Of a DNA stretch of 64,000 bases, positions 43,331 through 56,378 are shown in pieces. The notes under the pieces were generated by a model that saw only the letters and a list, made by a program, of their open reading frames with translations, had not been told where the DNA came from and did not search any database. Source of the DNA: Rheum nobile (Eukaryota; Streptophyta; Magnoliopsida; Caryophyllales; Polygonaceae). How positions within the stretch are numbered: position 1 is the first letter of the stretch; every line of letters begins with the position of its first letter. The DNA is taken from positions 1,426,001 through 1,490,000 of the forward strand of contig WOAB01000864.1 in the NCBI GenBank assembly GCA_027886185.1, written 5' to 3'. The translations under genes were made by a program, and so were the position numbers.

Positions 43331-44065
43331 GTGATTTTCGAGAATAATAATAACAAACAGTTAATATCAAACAAATTGGTGGAGAAATGTACATTAATAA
43401 AAGTATATTGAAACCTCATGATACAAACAAATTTATTGCCATGTAACCTTGATTACTTGATAACGTCAGATTTAAAAAAAAATATTATTCACTTTGTTGC
43501 TTTCAGGAAAAATAAATTTTTTTCTTTTTCTTTTCTGCGCCAAGATCTGGCGTACGCTAGATTCTGGCGTAGAAGCCAAATTTCAAAAAATGCCCTCAAG
43601 TCCCTTATCTCAAATAATCATATTTTAGCTCTACGCAGGTATCTTGCGTACGCCAGATACCTGCGTAGAGAAATGTAGTACGAAAGGGCAAAAATGGTAG
43701 TGTATATAGTAGCTGCCTAAAATAAAATAAAATAAAAAACTTGGGCGCTACATAGTAGCGCCCACGCTTGTATTTAAATTAACAAATTTATTTAATATTT
43801 AAAATAAATTTACTACATACTCATCCCATTGTATATATCCTCCTATTTTATATGATTTGGAAATTCAAATACCTAGTAGATTTGTACACTTGTGTGCATT
43901 TTACCATAGTAATAGACATTTTCAAGTAATTAGGGTTACATGGCAATAAATTCGTTTGTATCGTGAGGTTTCAATATACTTTTATTCATCTAAAGTTCAT
44001 GTATGTTTCTCCACTAATTCGTTTGTTATTAACTGTTTATTATTATTATTCTCGAAAATCACATA
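43331..44065. repeat. Inverted pair around a palindrome-bearing core
   Basis: 43331-43450 (CACATATAACTATG-type edge, AATAATAATAACAAACAGTT, TTGAAACCTCATGATACAAA, ATTGCCATGTAACC) recurs in reverse at about 43932-44065. The core holds TCTGGCGTACGCTAGATTC (about 43549), the 42-nt palindrome at 43629-43670 and GGGCGCTACATAGTAGCGCCC (43742-43762). The left half and core are a direct copy of 15325-15740. No gene. Confidence 0.75.
43629..43670. repeat. 42-nt palindrome 3
   Basis: From CTCTACGCAGGTATCT to AGATACCTGCGTAGAG around GCGTACGC. Only one mismatched pair in 21. Confidence 0.9.
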
Positions 44066-46624
44066 TAACTATGGTTATATCCAATTTGGTTATGTCTTAT
44101 CGACATATATTATGGTTATATCCTATATTATATCATATAGATATACTATGTTTATATCCTATAGTTATATACTATGATTATATCTTATTGTTATATCCAA
44201 TTTGGTTATATTATATCGTTATATCTTATAGTTATATACTATGGTTATATCCTCTATTATATTCTATAGTTATATACTATGGTTATATCCTATATTATAT
44301 ACTATGATTATATCTTATAGTTATATCCAAATTGGTTATATCATATTGTTATATCCTATAGTTATATACTATATAATAGTTATATACTATGATTATATCT
44401 TATAGTTATATCCAATTTGGTTATATCATATCGTTATATACTATGGTTTTATCATATAGTTATATACAATGATTATATCTTATAGTTATATGACTTATAT
44501 CCAATTTGGTTATATTATATCGTTATATTCTATAGTTATATCTTATGATTATATCTTATGGTTATATTATATAGTTATATACTATGGTTATATCATATAT
44601 TATATTTTATAGTTATATACTATGGTTATATCATATACTATATAGTTTTATACTATGGTTATATACTATGATCAAGACCCTAAACCCTAAAATAATCCCC
44701 ACACACCCTTTGGGCACAACTAGGTTGCGTCCAAAACTATGGGCGCAACTAGGTTGCGTCCAGAACTATGGGCGCAACTAGGCTGCGTCCAGAACTATGG
44801 GCGAAACCTAGTTGCGCCCAAGGGGTTTTTAGTGTTTTTTTAGGGTTTAGGGTTAGGTTTTGGGGTTTAGGGTTTGTGGTTTAAGGTTTAGGGTTTTCGT
44901 ACTATGATTATATCATATGGTTATATTCAATAGTTATATACTATGTTTATATCCTATAGTTATATATTATGATTATATCTTATAGTCATATCTAATTTGG
45001 TTATATTATATAGTTATATCCTATAGTTATATACTATGGTTATATCCTTCGAAAATCACATATAACTATGGTTATATCCAATTTGGTTATGTCTTATGGT
45101 CATATACTACGGTTATATTTTATAGTTATATACTATGGTTGTATCCTATAATTATATACTATGATTATATCTTATGGTTATATTCCATAGTTATATACTA
45201 TGGTTATATCCTATATTATATCATATAGATATACTATGTTTATATCCTATAGTTATATACTATGATTATATCTTATTTTATATCCAATTTGGTTATATTA
45301 TATCGTTATATCTTATAGTTATATACTATGGTTATATCCTCTATTATATTCTATAGTTATATCCTATATTATATACTATGATGATATCTTATAGTTATAT
45401 CCAAATTGGTTATATCATATCGTTATATCCTATAGTTATATACTATATAATAGTTGTATACTATGATTATATCTTATAGTTATATCCAATTTAGTTATAT
45501 CATATCGTTATATACTATGGTTATATCATATAGTTATATACAATGATTATATCTTATAGTTATATGACTTATATCTAATTTGGTTATATTATATCGTTAT
45601 ATTCTATAATTATATATTATGATTATATCTTATGGTTATATTATATAGTTATATACTATGGTTATATCATATATTATATTCTATAGTTATATACTATGGT
45701 TATATCATATACTATTTAGTTTTATACTATGGTTATATACTTTGATCAAGACCCTAAACCCTAAAATAATCCCCACGCACCCTTTGGGCACAACTAGGTT
45801 GCGTCCAGAACTATGGGCGCAACTAGGTTGCGCCCAAGGGGTTTCTAGTGTTTTTTTTGGGTTTAGGGTTAGGTTTTGGGGTTTAGGGTTCGTGGTTTAA
45901 GGTTTAGGGTTTTCGTACTATGATTATATCATATGGTTATATTGAATAGTTATATACTATGTTTATATCCTATAGTTATATATTATGATTATATCTTATA
46001 GTCATATCTAATTTGGTTATATTATATAGTTATATCCTATAGTTATATACTATGGTTATATCCTTCAAAAATCACATATAACTATGGTTATATCCAATTT
46101 GGTTATGTCTTATGGTCATATACTACTGTTATATTCTATAGTTATATACTATGGTTGTATCCTATAATTATATACTATGATTATATCTTATGGTTATATT
46201 CCATAGTTATATACTATGGTTATATCCTATATTATATCATATAGATATACTATGTTTATATCCTATAGTTATATACTATGATTATATCTTATTTTATATC
46301 CAATTTGGTTATATTATATCGTTATATCTTATAGTTATATACTATGGTTATATCCTCTATTATATTCTATAGTTATATACTATGGTTATATCCTATATTA
46401 TATACTATGATTATATCTTATAGTTATATCCAAATTGGTTATATCATATCGTTATATCCTATAGTTATGTACTATATAATAGTTATATACTATGATTATA
46501 TCTTATAGTTATATCCAATTTAGTTATATCATATCGTTATATACTATGGTTATATCATATAGTTTTATACAATGATTATATCTTATAGTTATATGACTTA
46601 TATCCAATTTGGTTATATCATATC
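44066..46624. repeat. AT satellite with about 1.05-kb higher-order unit
   Basis: Built from TTATATACTATGGTTATATC and ATCCAATTTGGTTATAT words. A GC-containing module recurs at 44671 and 45745 (1,074 bp apart), then after the retrotransposon at 56528 and 57574. The frames 45174-45356 and 46190-46372 are identical because they are satellite copies, not genes. Confidence 0.9.
44671..44898. repeat. Telomere-like and GGGCGCAAC module
   Basis: GACCCTAAACCCTAAA on the left and TTTTTAGGGTTTAGGGTTAG on the right face each other around several GGGCGCAACTAGGTTGCG-type inverted repeats. Copies at about 45745-45917, 56528-56727 and 57574-57705 have different numbers of the inner repeat. Confidence 0.85.
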
Positions 46625-49039
46625 TGTAACACCCTTGACTTACGTCGGTAGTGCCACACGCCAGTGACCTCAGACGTTGCTGTCCGATGTCACCCAATGC
46701 TTTAATCGGAACAATTAATCTTAATTAAACATGTTAAATAACGAAAGATTAAACAGCAGAAGACATTTTTAAATGAAACTCAACCATTTATATTAAAAGA
46801 TCTCTCATCAAACGAGAGAAGTATTTTTACAACAGAGTGAAATTTCAGCGGAAGACTTATAAATTACACAGCGGAAGACTTTAAGAATAAACTTAATACA
46901 TGACTTAGTGATAAGAATATATAATAATTGACAACCTTTAAAAAAAATACTAATACTTGAATCTCCAAATGCAAGTCTCTTCTTCAACGGTTACATCGGA
47001 CTTTGGGAATCAACCACTGATGTGCCGTATAGGACGGATGACACCAGCCAACCATGCAAGGAAGAAAACCCGGTTGGTTAGTCTAATGAAAGACTATGCA
47101 AGGGTGAAAACAGATGGTTCTAGTGATCATAACCGTTTACTATCATTGTCCCTCGAATAACAACCGAAGGAACGATATATAACCCGGAACTTTCACGGAA
47201 TGATTGAAGTTTAGACATGCACTAAAAAGGAAATGAGCCTTATGGGAAACGTATGAAGAGAAGACTCCAAAAGATTGAGTCTTACGGGAAAGTATGACAA
47301 ATATTTGGGAACGTTATAATATCACACAAGCGTTTAAAAAGACTTGACCATTTGGGTCCACGACCAACCTCACCGCGCAATGCAAATTTAGATTTGGAAG
47401 GAGGACTTACTCTAATCAAAGTCCAGACGAGGTTCCAAGTTGTAATTCTCGCCCAAGGTTCATTAATTATGTGCATATCGGCACTTATCTTGTTTTAGTG
47501 ACAAAGCGTACATTTACGTGACAAGCTTTAAAGATATATCATCTCATCGCGAGAGATATCGAAGGGAATAAATCCCGAATGGTGGCACCAACTGTTGTGC
47601 ACCTACCCTGAGTAAGGTTACAGTCATGACCAGAGAAAGTACTAGGGAAAATCCTTCTAATACCAGTTATAAAGAAACGACTAGACCTCGCAAGGTACAT
47701 AGCGTTCTTACAAATACTCGTTCTAACTAAACAATTAAAATAACACAATAGTCCACATCAATACCATTATGGAAATAATATATATATATAATAGCGTTGT
47801 TTCTAGCAGTATATACAACCTATTATAATATCACTTTCTAATCGTATCATTTATAAAATCTGTTCCCAAACGAAAACAATAGTTCATCCCAATTTAATTC
47901 ACAATTAAACAATTGATAATTAATGGAAACATGGAATGATAAGCAAGAGCGAACCACAACTTGCCTTAATCTAGACGAACGATTGAGCGACGACGGGTTT
48001 CTGGGTCCGGAATGGGAACAGAAGACGGATTACAGATTCCTACGACGACGATCCATAACGAAACCTTAGGTTAGATTCGACAATCAAATGATACGAATCT
48101 AAGAAAGAATGAACGAAATTGAAAAACGAAGGTCCCGACTGAGACTGGCATGCCCAAGGCCACGATCGCGATTGCCAGAGCAATCCGTGGTCGCGGCTGG
48201 GATTCCGCGGTCGCGACCATCGAGGACAAGGCGTCCGCGAGTGTCATGACAGCGGCCACGGCCGACCTTGTCACTACCGCGGTCGTGGCAGTTCATGTCC
48301 GCGGTCGCGGCCATGAACTCCGGCGACTCCGAAGGGAGAAAACTCACCGGCGACGATGCGAGAGGGCTTGGTTTGCGAGGGCTTCGACTCCAGCCTTCCT
48401 TGCGCCTCCAATGCACCACTCCAAGGCTGCTACAACTCCCGGCGAGGCCTCCAGCGACACTTCGAAGATTTCCGGCGAGAGCTCGAAACTCCGGCGACTA
48501 TGGAAAATGAGAGAGAGAGAGAGAGGGATATCAGATTTGGGTGCCCCTAAACCTCCCAAATCGACCTCCTTTTATAGCCCAAAGGAGGAGCCCTCCCCTC
48601 CCAGATCAACGGCGAGTCAGACGATCAATGGCGACACGGACGACGAGACTCTGTAGACGACGCGACGTTGGCATGTTGGAATTTTCCGCGGTCGCGGAAC
48701 CATTTCCGCAGTCGCGGAATATTCCTGTGCCCAACTCTTCTGAGAGCCATTTTCGGCGGTCGCGAAATTGCTGCTGTGGTCACGGAATTGCCCTTTCCGC
48801 GTCTGTTTGCCCGGGAAAAGGTTTGGCGTGGGTTTAAACCCCGAAAATTATATATTTGTACCCAAACAAATATTCTAAGCCCCGAAAATACGTCGAATGT
48901 ATTTTATACCACTCAGGAAAATATTACAGAGATTATACATGATACAGCAAATCCGAACTTCGCCTAACGCGTCCTGAATAATTGACGAGGGTTTGGGAAA
49001 TTACCTAATTACCCTTACTAAAAAATGAGGGGTATTACA
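46625..49039 (-). repeat. 3' LTR of the minus-strand element
   Basis: 2,415 bp. Sense strand runs TGTAATACCCC...GGGTGTTACA. CG-rich CCGCGGTCGCGG-type words at 48190-48310 and 48680-48790. A GA run of 18 bp at 48509-48526. A sense-strand TATAAAATA lies near 48900-48908 and CTATAAAAGG near 48569-48578. Overlapping frames at 48099-48837 are LTR sequence. Confidence 0.85.
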
Positions 49040-52000
49040 TGATTACCCCCAAAAGAAAAGTTTCGACCCCGAAACTTGGCTGGTAACAACTCGGTAATGC
49101 TACCTTATACTAAGCTAACCAAACTGTATAAGTTTAACCATACCTAACCCATATAACACTTTGTAAGTTGGTTCAGACATTTCTAAGTTAAAATTCATAA
49201 GTTGGTTCGAATTTATAGTTAACGTCAGGTTAACCGTAATTTAGACTATACACTACCTACGAGAATTCTATAACTTGCTTTCACCAGACATACCTTCTAT
49301 CACCTAACCCTTCTATGATAAAATGAGGATTATTACATTACTACCCCCTTAAAATAGTTTCGACCCCGAAACTAGCATTGCTAACTAATGGGACCTGTTT
49401 TACCATAATCTCACTACCTGATCTTAACTTCCTTAATCATTGCATAAAGTACTTGCTCCTGGAAAACGATCTGTTTCCTCAACCATACCACTATCTCGCA
49501 TAGCCTACTTCCACGTACTATTCTTGTACTAACTCGTGACCATCCTCAAGGTCATAATTATCTTAGGATAATTGTCTCCTAAAATCATCGCACTAGTCTC
49601 GCTATACCTTAAGCATGAGATTATACATATCACTCTTTCACCTTTCTCTAAACTTCTCCTAAAGTATGTACCTCATCCTCCTTAAGTTGATATCCTTAAA
49701 TAAATTTGGTTTCCGAAACCTGTACCACAAAAAAAAATTGAACTATTTACTCGATCACGATTCCACTTACAACATACTGCCTACATTCCTTACTCTTGCT
49801 AGCACAGATGTGATCATTCGCAAGATTACCATTGTCTCGCTCAGAGTATCCATTATAATCTCCAGTATAACATCGCTATGTTGCCCTATTCCTCAAAAGA
49901 CCTTGATGTCCTCAAATAGAAGAATACAACATTTTTCTACTAACTTTCCTTCGATGATTAGATCCTCAAAGTACATACATAGAATTCCACTATACCTCAA
50001 CTTAGTACCTCTCCTGTCATATAGACCTTACTCCTTACATACACGGCTCACCTACTTCATTGGCTACCTTAATCACATTTGGCCTTTGTGCCATATCTTA
50101 ACTCAAAATCCTTACGCGTGATCCCACATTTAATCACACCACAACCTATATCCGATTATCTCAACATGATCTAATAATCCATTCCATAAGATTATACTCT
50201 AGTTTTACCTCAATGCGTCATACGATCACCTTAATAGACGTAGGTCACTCTGTTCCTCAAGTCCACTTGATATCATCTACAAACTTACTTTATGCCACAC
50301 TATTGACCTTCAAAACAGTAACAACTTTTACCGGTCGAGTTTGCTATTCACCCAAAAATCATTAGGCAATCAATTGTCCTCATGCGATTTATTATCCCAA
50401 ATCGAGCACCCTTTTGCTTTACGGATAATTACCATTTATCCAAGGTTAACTTAACGTATTCCTTATTCAATCTCTAACTTAGACCTTTAAAGTTCCTTAA
50501 CTTTTTCCAAACATAATCACAATACCTTTATTCCTATGTTCCTCAAAACGAATCACATGAGACATTACTCCTATATCCTTAAGGTACCATCCTGATAAAT
50601 GATTCATTATCAACCGCATCAGTCACTTCTATCAGGATTCTTTAATAACTTTATACGAGTAACGCATGCTATCTTACTCCTCAGGCGCACATAGACAATT
50701 CTCTCCACTAAGTCCTTTAATTTATCGGAATCATCAACATAATCTATCCTTAAACTGTAATCTTTCCATTTAAGTGGCCTCCTTCTAACACAGTAACTTC
50801 ACAACTTAGTCTTCTCCAAAGAATTGCACCATAAGCCTTCTAACTGACAAACTCACATAAAATCCAAATATCAAACCTTACAACCTTACAAGTATCATAA
50901 CTCCTTATTCCCTGATCGTACAACCTACCAATTTCAATCATTTGGTCCACTTAGATTTGGCTCAGCCGCCCTTTTCATGACTCATATCCCAAAGGTTTGT
51001 TTAACTGTCTCAAATAACTTATTTCTAACTTAAGATCCTTATATTCCTCACACAATCTACTATCCATCAAAGACTTAATCATATCATTTCCTTATAGAAC
51101 CTCAAAACGAACCTCGAATAGATCTTCCAATATGATACCTATGATTTCGTACACTTGGTTGCTCCACAAGCTTTCACCACTGGTCCTACACTATAACTCT
51201 TAAATTTTCAAGTGGGCTTTCTCCCAATACAATCGTTCACAACTTAATTTCCAGAAAGTGTTATATCATCGGCCTTATAGACGTCACACTCTCTAACAAT
51301 CCACATATCAGACCTTGTACATATCCAGATATCATATCTCTATATCCCTTGAAGGTACTATTCACTGATTCAGTTCCTTGGCCCAAATAAGTTTGGCCCT
51401 AAAGCTCACTTCTAACTCAAAACCTTTAGTTTCCTCAAAACAATGTCGTGATAAATTCATTAGCACAATTGTGACCAATCTCTTGATTTTCCCCCAAAAC
51501 GTGACATCAAATCGCATTAACAGACATTGATCACTCTACGCCAATCCTTATGTCGTTTCTCTTAAGGAAGCCTCATAACGAAACCTCAAATAAATCTTCC
51601 AAAATAATACCTATGGCTTCACACCTTTATCCTTTCCGAAAGTCTAATCCTTTGATCCACAATGAACATACTTACTTACAACTTCCATAACCAAAATCCT
51701 TGGGTTCTAAAGTTCTACTCAAGGTCGTAACAGAGTACGATCTGCTTAGAGAAACTGGATTCCCTATGAACTATCTCTTATATACATTTATTCTCTTCTC
51801 AACAATCTATCCATATAGACGACTATAGTATGACCTCACAACAAGGCATTCTGAACTTCATGTAGTTCATTCCTATGTGTTTTGACCAGAACAAATGTTT
51901 AGGGTACCCATATGAGAAGAAAAAAAAATCTTAATCCCATAGAGCATTAACCACATACATTTGTTCCTACACCCTAAGAAAATTTGGAAAACTCAGCTTA

Positions 52001-52413
52001 CGAGATAACGCTCGTTCGATCAACGAAGGGAGTAATTAATGTCATACCGTTATGACATTACTCCAAGAACAAAGAGAGATTCCTAATAATGGATCTAGGA
52101 ATTCAGTAATGGAGGCCCTAGTGTTAACCATGTAGGGAACTAACACCTCAGTTCCATACGTTACCCCTCCTTTGTGAGTCCTGACAACCCTTATCCATAC
52201 GTCACATATCTGTTTTTGGCACTCACGGAGTCTCTTATGAATGAACAATTGCAAAAGTAACGAATTTAGTAATTTCCGAAACAAGGATACACTTCTTTAT
52301 TATTCGAAACATTACATAAACCAACTGATAGAAAGTCGAATAGACGAATTACTAAACTATGGAGACTATCGACACGAGTCATCGCTCCTTATTCTAAAAA
52401 GCCTTACAAAATA
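49040..52413 (-). other. Non-coding internal region of the minus-strand element
   Basis: Polypurine tract on the minus strand at about 49040-49062 next to CGACCCCGAAACTT. A second copy of this junction lies at about 49318-49372, including 15 bp of LTR start. About 430-bp diverged duplication: 50760-50960 resembles 51200-51420. A frame at 52042-52284 (minus) keeps RTHKGGVTYGTEV and YMVNTR. No pol frame; the longest other frame (49666-50121) has no support. Confidence 0.55.
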
Positions 52414-53208
52414 CTACCACTTGTACAAAACTTCCCTACCGTCGGGGTGACGTATCACAAAGAGTCGCTGCTCTTGACCCGAAGATTCCATAGGCGCCTT
52501 GCCTTTATCACGAGTAGCAGACTGCCCCGGAATAGATACTTCCGCCCGTGGGTTCTGCCTAAAGTCATCTTTTGAGGCCTGACATGCTTGAGTTGGCCTT
52601 AGGCCCTTCTTCCTACAGTATGCCTTCATGTGGCCTTCCCTCCCACATTTGTAACATACATGCTTCATCTTTTGGCAACTAGGGCTCTTGTGCCCGGCCT
52701 TACCATAGTTGTGGCATTGAATCCCGCCGCTATTCCAGCCTGAGTCTTTGGTGAAACCAGACTGAGTCGCCTTGGTCCTAGTACGACCAGACTTCTTGAA
52801 CTTGGTGGGCGACGCTGGCCGCTTGAACGAGCCAGCCCTGCGATTCTGTTGCCCATTCGTTGTCTTAATTTGTGCCTCCATACTAGCTGCGACTTGAGGT
52901 ATGGGGGCCGCTTGGGCTTGCGGTATCACCTGGCCCATTAATACTTCGACCACTAGCCCCACTATCTGTCCAATGGTCTCCGCATTTAGCACGATCGGGG
53001 CAGGAGGTGGAAATCCCCTTGCAGCTTGGGGGTCCACTTGTCCCTGATGAACATCCTGTCGCAGGGTCGGGTCACTACTACATGATCTAGATCCCGCGTC
53101 TTCCCCTGGTGGAGTAGCACTTCTCAGCCGAATTCGAGAATCGTTGCTAGGACTTTCGTTAGCTGCTCGGTTGGTGGATCGGGTGTCCATCATCTGTTGA
53201 TGAACCAT
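52414..53208 (-). CDS. Shortened gag with one damaged zinc knuckle
   Basis: 264 codons, starting MVHQQMMDTRSTNR and ending HPDGREVLYKW, colinear with the gag at 34772-35566 without a length change. It lacks the capsid domain in the same place. The first knuckle reads CHNYGKAGHKSPSC: its second Cys is Tyr, so zinc binding there should fail. The second, CYKCGREGHMKAYC, is intact. The frame has stayed open despite many amino-acid differences from its relative. It may have been under selection until recently, or it may simply be young. Confidence 0.75.
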   Translation of the reverse strand: MVHQQMMDTRSTNRAANESPSNDSRIRLRSATPPGEDAGSRSCSSDPTLRQDVHQGQVDPQAARGFPPPAPIVLNAETIGQIVGLVVEVLMGQVIPQAQAAPIPQVAASMEAQIKTTNGQQNRRAGSFKRPASPTKFKKSGRTRTKATQSGFTKDSGWNSGGIQCHNYGKAGHKSPSCQKMKHVCYKCGREGHMKAYCRKKGLRPTQACQASKDDFRQNPRAEVSIPGQSATRDKGKAPMESSGQEQRLFVIRHPDGREVLYKW

Positions 53209-53864
53209 AACGTTAGTTTAGAACTTTTCCAACTGGTACTTGACACTAAGTCAATTACGTTATGATACGATTTATAAGGGTCCAAACTAATAACTCTATA
53301 TCAGTCTGACTGGCCCACCACCATTAACCGCAGAAACGACTTCTTCTCTGACTTACTTGGGAAGTGGAAACTCTAGGAGAAACGTCAACCTTTAAATGAC
53401 ATTCCATCTAAGGGGAAATGATATTCCTAAGAATGGATCTAAGGAATAAGTAACAACTTGAATCTTGCAGAAGTTTGAAAACCACTTAAATCTTATACTT
53501 TCAACTTCATACTTTATACCTTTAAATCTTTTATAAAATAGTTATTTATAAAGTTAGTTCCTCAAACTACTGATATAATTATCACAAAACTTTTCTAAGA
53601 CCCAAATCATACTTTTAAAGTTACAAATCTTAAACTTATTTTGATTGCGTATAACACGCCTTTTATAAACCAATAATAAACAACTTTTGAAGTTCAAAAT
53701 AGCTAAATCATTAGTTTAAATTAAATTACCAGAGTTACTTATAACTTTTAAATTCAACATTGAAACTTTCGAAATTCCTTTTTAATAGAAGATAGGTTTG
53801 AAAATAGTTTCAAAATTAATTTTCGAAAATTCTCAAACCTAACAATAGGCCAAGAATTTTAAAA
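53209..53864 (-). other. Leader between PBS and gag
   Basis: A/T-rich, no frame. Homologous to 34109-34771 of the other gag-only element (for example CTGGCCCACCACCATTAACC near 53310 against its complement near 34655). Confidence 0.65.
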
Positions 53865-53881
53865 CCGTTGCTCTGATACCA
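53865..53881 (-). other. Primer-binding site, tRNA-iMet (minus strand)
   Basis: Minus strand reads TGGTATCAGAGCAACGG, four bases inside the 5' LTR. Confidence 0.9.
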
Positions 53882-53885
53882 TAAT

Positions 53886-55774
53886 TGTAACACCCCCGAC
53901 TTACGTCGGTAGTGCCACACGCCAGTGACCTCAGACGTTGTTGTCCGATGTCACCCAAGGCTTTAATCAAAATAATTAATCTTAATTAAACATGGTAAAT
54001 AACAAAAGATTAAACTGCGGAAGACATTTTTAAATGAAACTCAACCATTTATATTAAAAGATCTCTCATCAAACGAGAGAAGTATTTTTATAATAAAGTG
54101 AAATTTCAGCGGAAGACTTATAAATTACACAGCGAAATACTTTAAGAATAAACCTAATACATGACTTAGTGATAAGAATATATAATAATTGACAACCTTT
54201 AAAAAAATACTAATACTTGAATCTCCAACTGCAAGTCTCTTCTTCAACGGTTACTTCGGACTTCGGGAATCAACCACTGATGTGCCGTATAGGATGGATG
54301 AGACCAGCCAACCATGCAAGGAATAAAACCCGGTTGGTTAGTCTAATGAAAGACTATGCAAGGGTGAAAACAGATGGTTCTAGTGATCGTAACCGTTTAC
54401 TATCATTGTCCCTCGAATAACAACCGAAGGAACGATATATAACCCGGAACTTTCACGGAATGATTGAAGTTTAGACATGCACTAAAAAGGAAATGAGCCT
54501 TATGGGAAACGTATGAAGAGAAGACTCCAAAAGATTGAGTCTTACGAGAAAGTATGACAAATGTTTGGGAACGTTATAATATCACACAAGCGTTTAAAAA
54601 GACTTGACCATTTGGGTCCATGACCAACCTCACCGCGCAATGCGAATTCAGATTTGGAAGGAGGACTTACTCTAATCGAAGTCCAGACGAGGTTCCAAGT
54701 TGTACTTCTCGCCCAAGGTTCATTAATTATGTGCATATCGGCACTTATCTTGTTTTAGTGACAAAGCGTACATTTACGTTACAAGCTTTTAAGATATATC
54801 ATCTCATCGCGAGAGATATCGAAGGGAATAAATCCCGAATGGCGGCACCAGCTGTTGTGCACCTACCCTGAGTAAGGGTACAGTCATGACCAGAGAAAGT
54901 ACTAGGGAAAAATCCTCCTAATACCAGTTATAAAGAAACGAATAGACCTCGCAAGGTACATAGCGTTCCTACAAATACTCGTTCTAACTAAACAGTTAAA
55001 ATCACACAATAGTCCACATCAATACCATTATGGCAATAATATATATATATATAATAGCGTTGTTTCTAGCAGTATATACAACCTATTATAATATCACTTT
55101 CTAATCGTATCATTTATAAAATCTGTTCCCAAACGAAAATAATAGTTCATCCCATATTAATTAACAATTAAAAAATTGATAATTAATGGAAACATGAAAT
55201 GATAAGCAAGAGCGAACCGCCACTTGCCTTAATCTAGACGAACGATTGAGCGACGACGAGTTTCTGGGTCCGGAACGGGAGCGGAAGACGGATTACAAAT
55301 TCCTACGACGACGACCCATAACGAAACCCTAGGTTAGATTAAACAATCAAATGATACGAATCTAAGAAAGAACGAATGAAATCGAAAGAACGAAAGTCCC
55401 GACCGAGACCGGCATGCCCAAGGCCACGATCGCGATTGCCAGAGCAATCCGCGGTCGTGGCTGGGATTCCGCGGTCGCGGCCGTCAAGGACAAGGCATCC
55501 GCAGTGTCATGACAGCGGCCGCAGACACGACCGACCTTGTCACTGCCGCGGTCGCGTCAGTTCATGTCCGCGGTCGCGGCCATGAACTCCGGCGACTCTG
55601 AAGGGAGAAAACTCACCGGCGGCGATGCGAGAGGGCTTGGTTTGCGAGGGCTTCGACTCTAGCCTTCCTTGCACCTCCAATGCACCACTCCATAGTTGCT
55701 ACAACTCCCGGCGAGGCCTCCGATGACACTTCTAAGATTTCCGGCGAGAGCTCGAAACTCCGACGACTATGGAA

Positions 55775-55865
<91 letters not shown>

Positions 55866-56373
55866 TCTCAGATTTGGGTGCCCTTAAACCTCCAAAATCG
55901 ACCTCCTTTTATAGCCCAAAGCAGGAGCCCTCCCCGCCCAGATCAACGGCGAGTCAGACGATCAACGGCGGCACGGACGACGAGACTCTGCAGACAATGC
56001 GATGTTGGCGTGTTGGAGTTTTCCGCGGTCGCGGAACCTTTTCCGCGGTCGCGGAATCCTGTGCCCAGCTCTTCTGAGAGCCATTTTCCGCGGTCGCGGA
56101 ATTGCTGCCGCGGTCGCGGAATTGCCCTTTCCGCGTCTGTTTGCCCGGGAAAAGGTTTGGCGTGGGTTTAAACCCCGAAAATTATATATTTGTACCCAAA
56201 CAAATATTATAAGCCCCGAAAATACGTCGAATGTATTTTATACCACTCAGGGAAATATTACAGAGATTATACATGATACAGAAAATCCGAACTTCGCCTA
56301 ACGCGTCCCGAATAATTGACGAGGGTTTGGGAAATTACCCAATTACCCTTACTAAAAAATGAGGGGTATTACA
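53886..56373 (-). repeat. 5' LTR of the minus-strand element
   Basis: 2,488 bp. Exact TTCCGCGGTCGCGGAA at 56021-56036, 56041-56056 and 56086-56101. A GA microsatellite of 85 bp (55778-55862) against 18 bp in the partner LTR accounts for most of the length difference. A sense-strand TATAAAATA-type box lies near 56234-56242. Confidence 0.9.
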
Positions 56374-56378
56374 ATATC

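Larger units (their letters stand above)
46625..56373 (-). mobile_element. Second gag-only Tekay-like retrotransposon, TSD ATATC
   Basis: Minus-strand element of 9,749 bp. Its 5' LTR is 53886-56373 and its 3' LTR is 46625-49039. ATATC flanks both ends (46620-46624, 56374-56378), and removing it restores the satellite higher-order spacing. PBS and gag are at the right-hand end, polypurine tract at the left. It is related to the 31510 element over gag, PBS region and LTR landmarks, but the LTRs have diverged strongly. No protease, RT or integrase frame. Confidence 0.9.

Noticed and set aside
43956..44307. Tyr/Ile-rich frames in the AT satellite, also at 45174, 46190 and 56989
   Set aside because: Satellite units read as protein; identical frames recur with the repeat period.
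44671..44900. Chromosome end (telomere)
   Set aside because: Only two or three TTTAGGG units on each side, facing each other, repeated inside a satellite; not a terminal array.
55680..56171. Frame with a long Arg-Glu repeat
   Set aside because: Produced by the GA microsatellite in an LTR.
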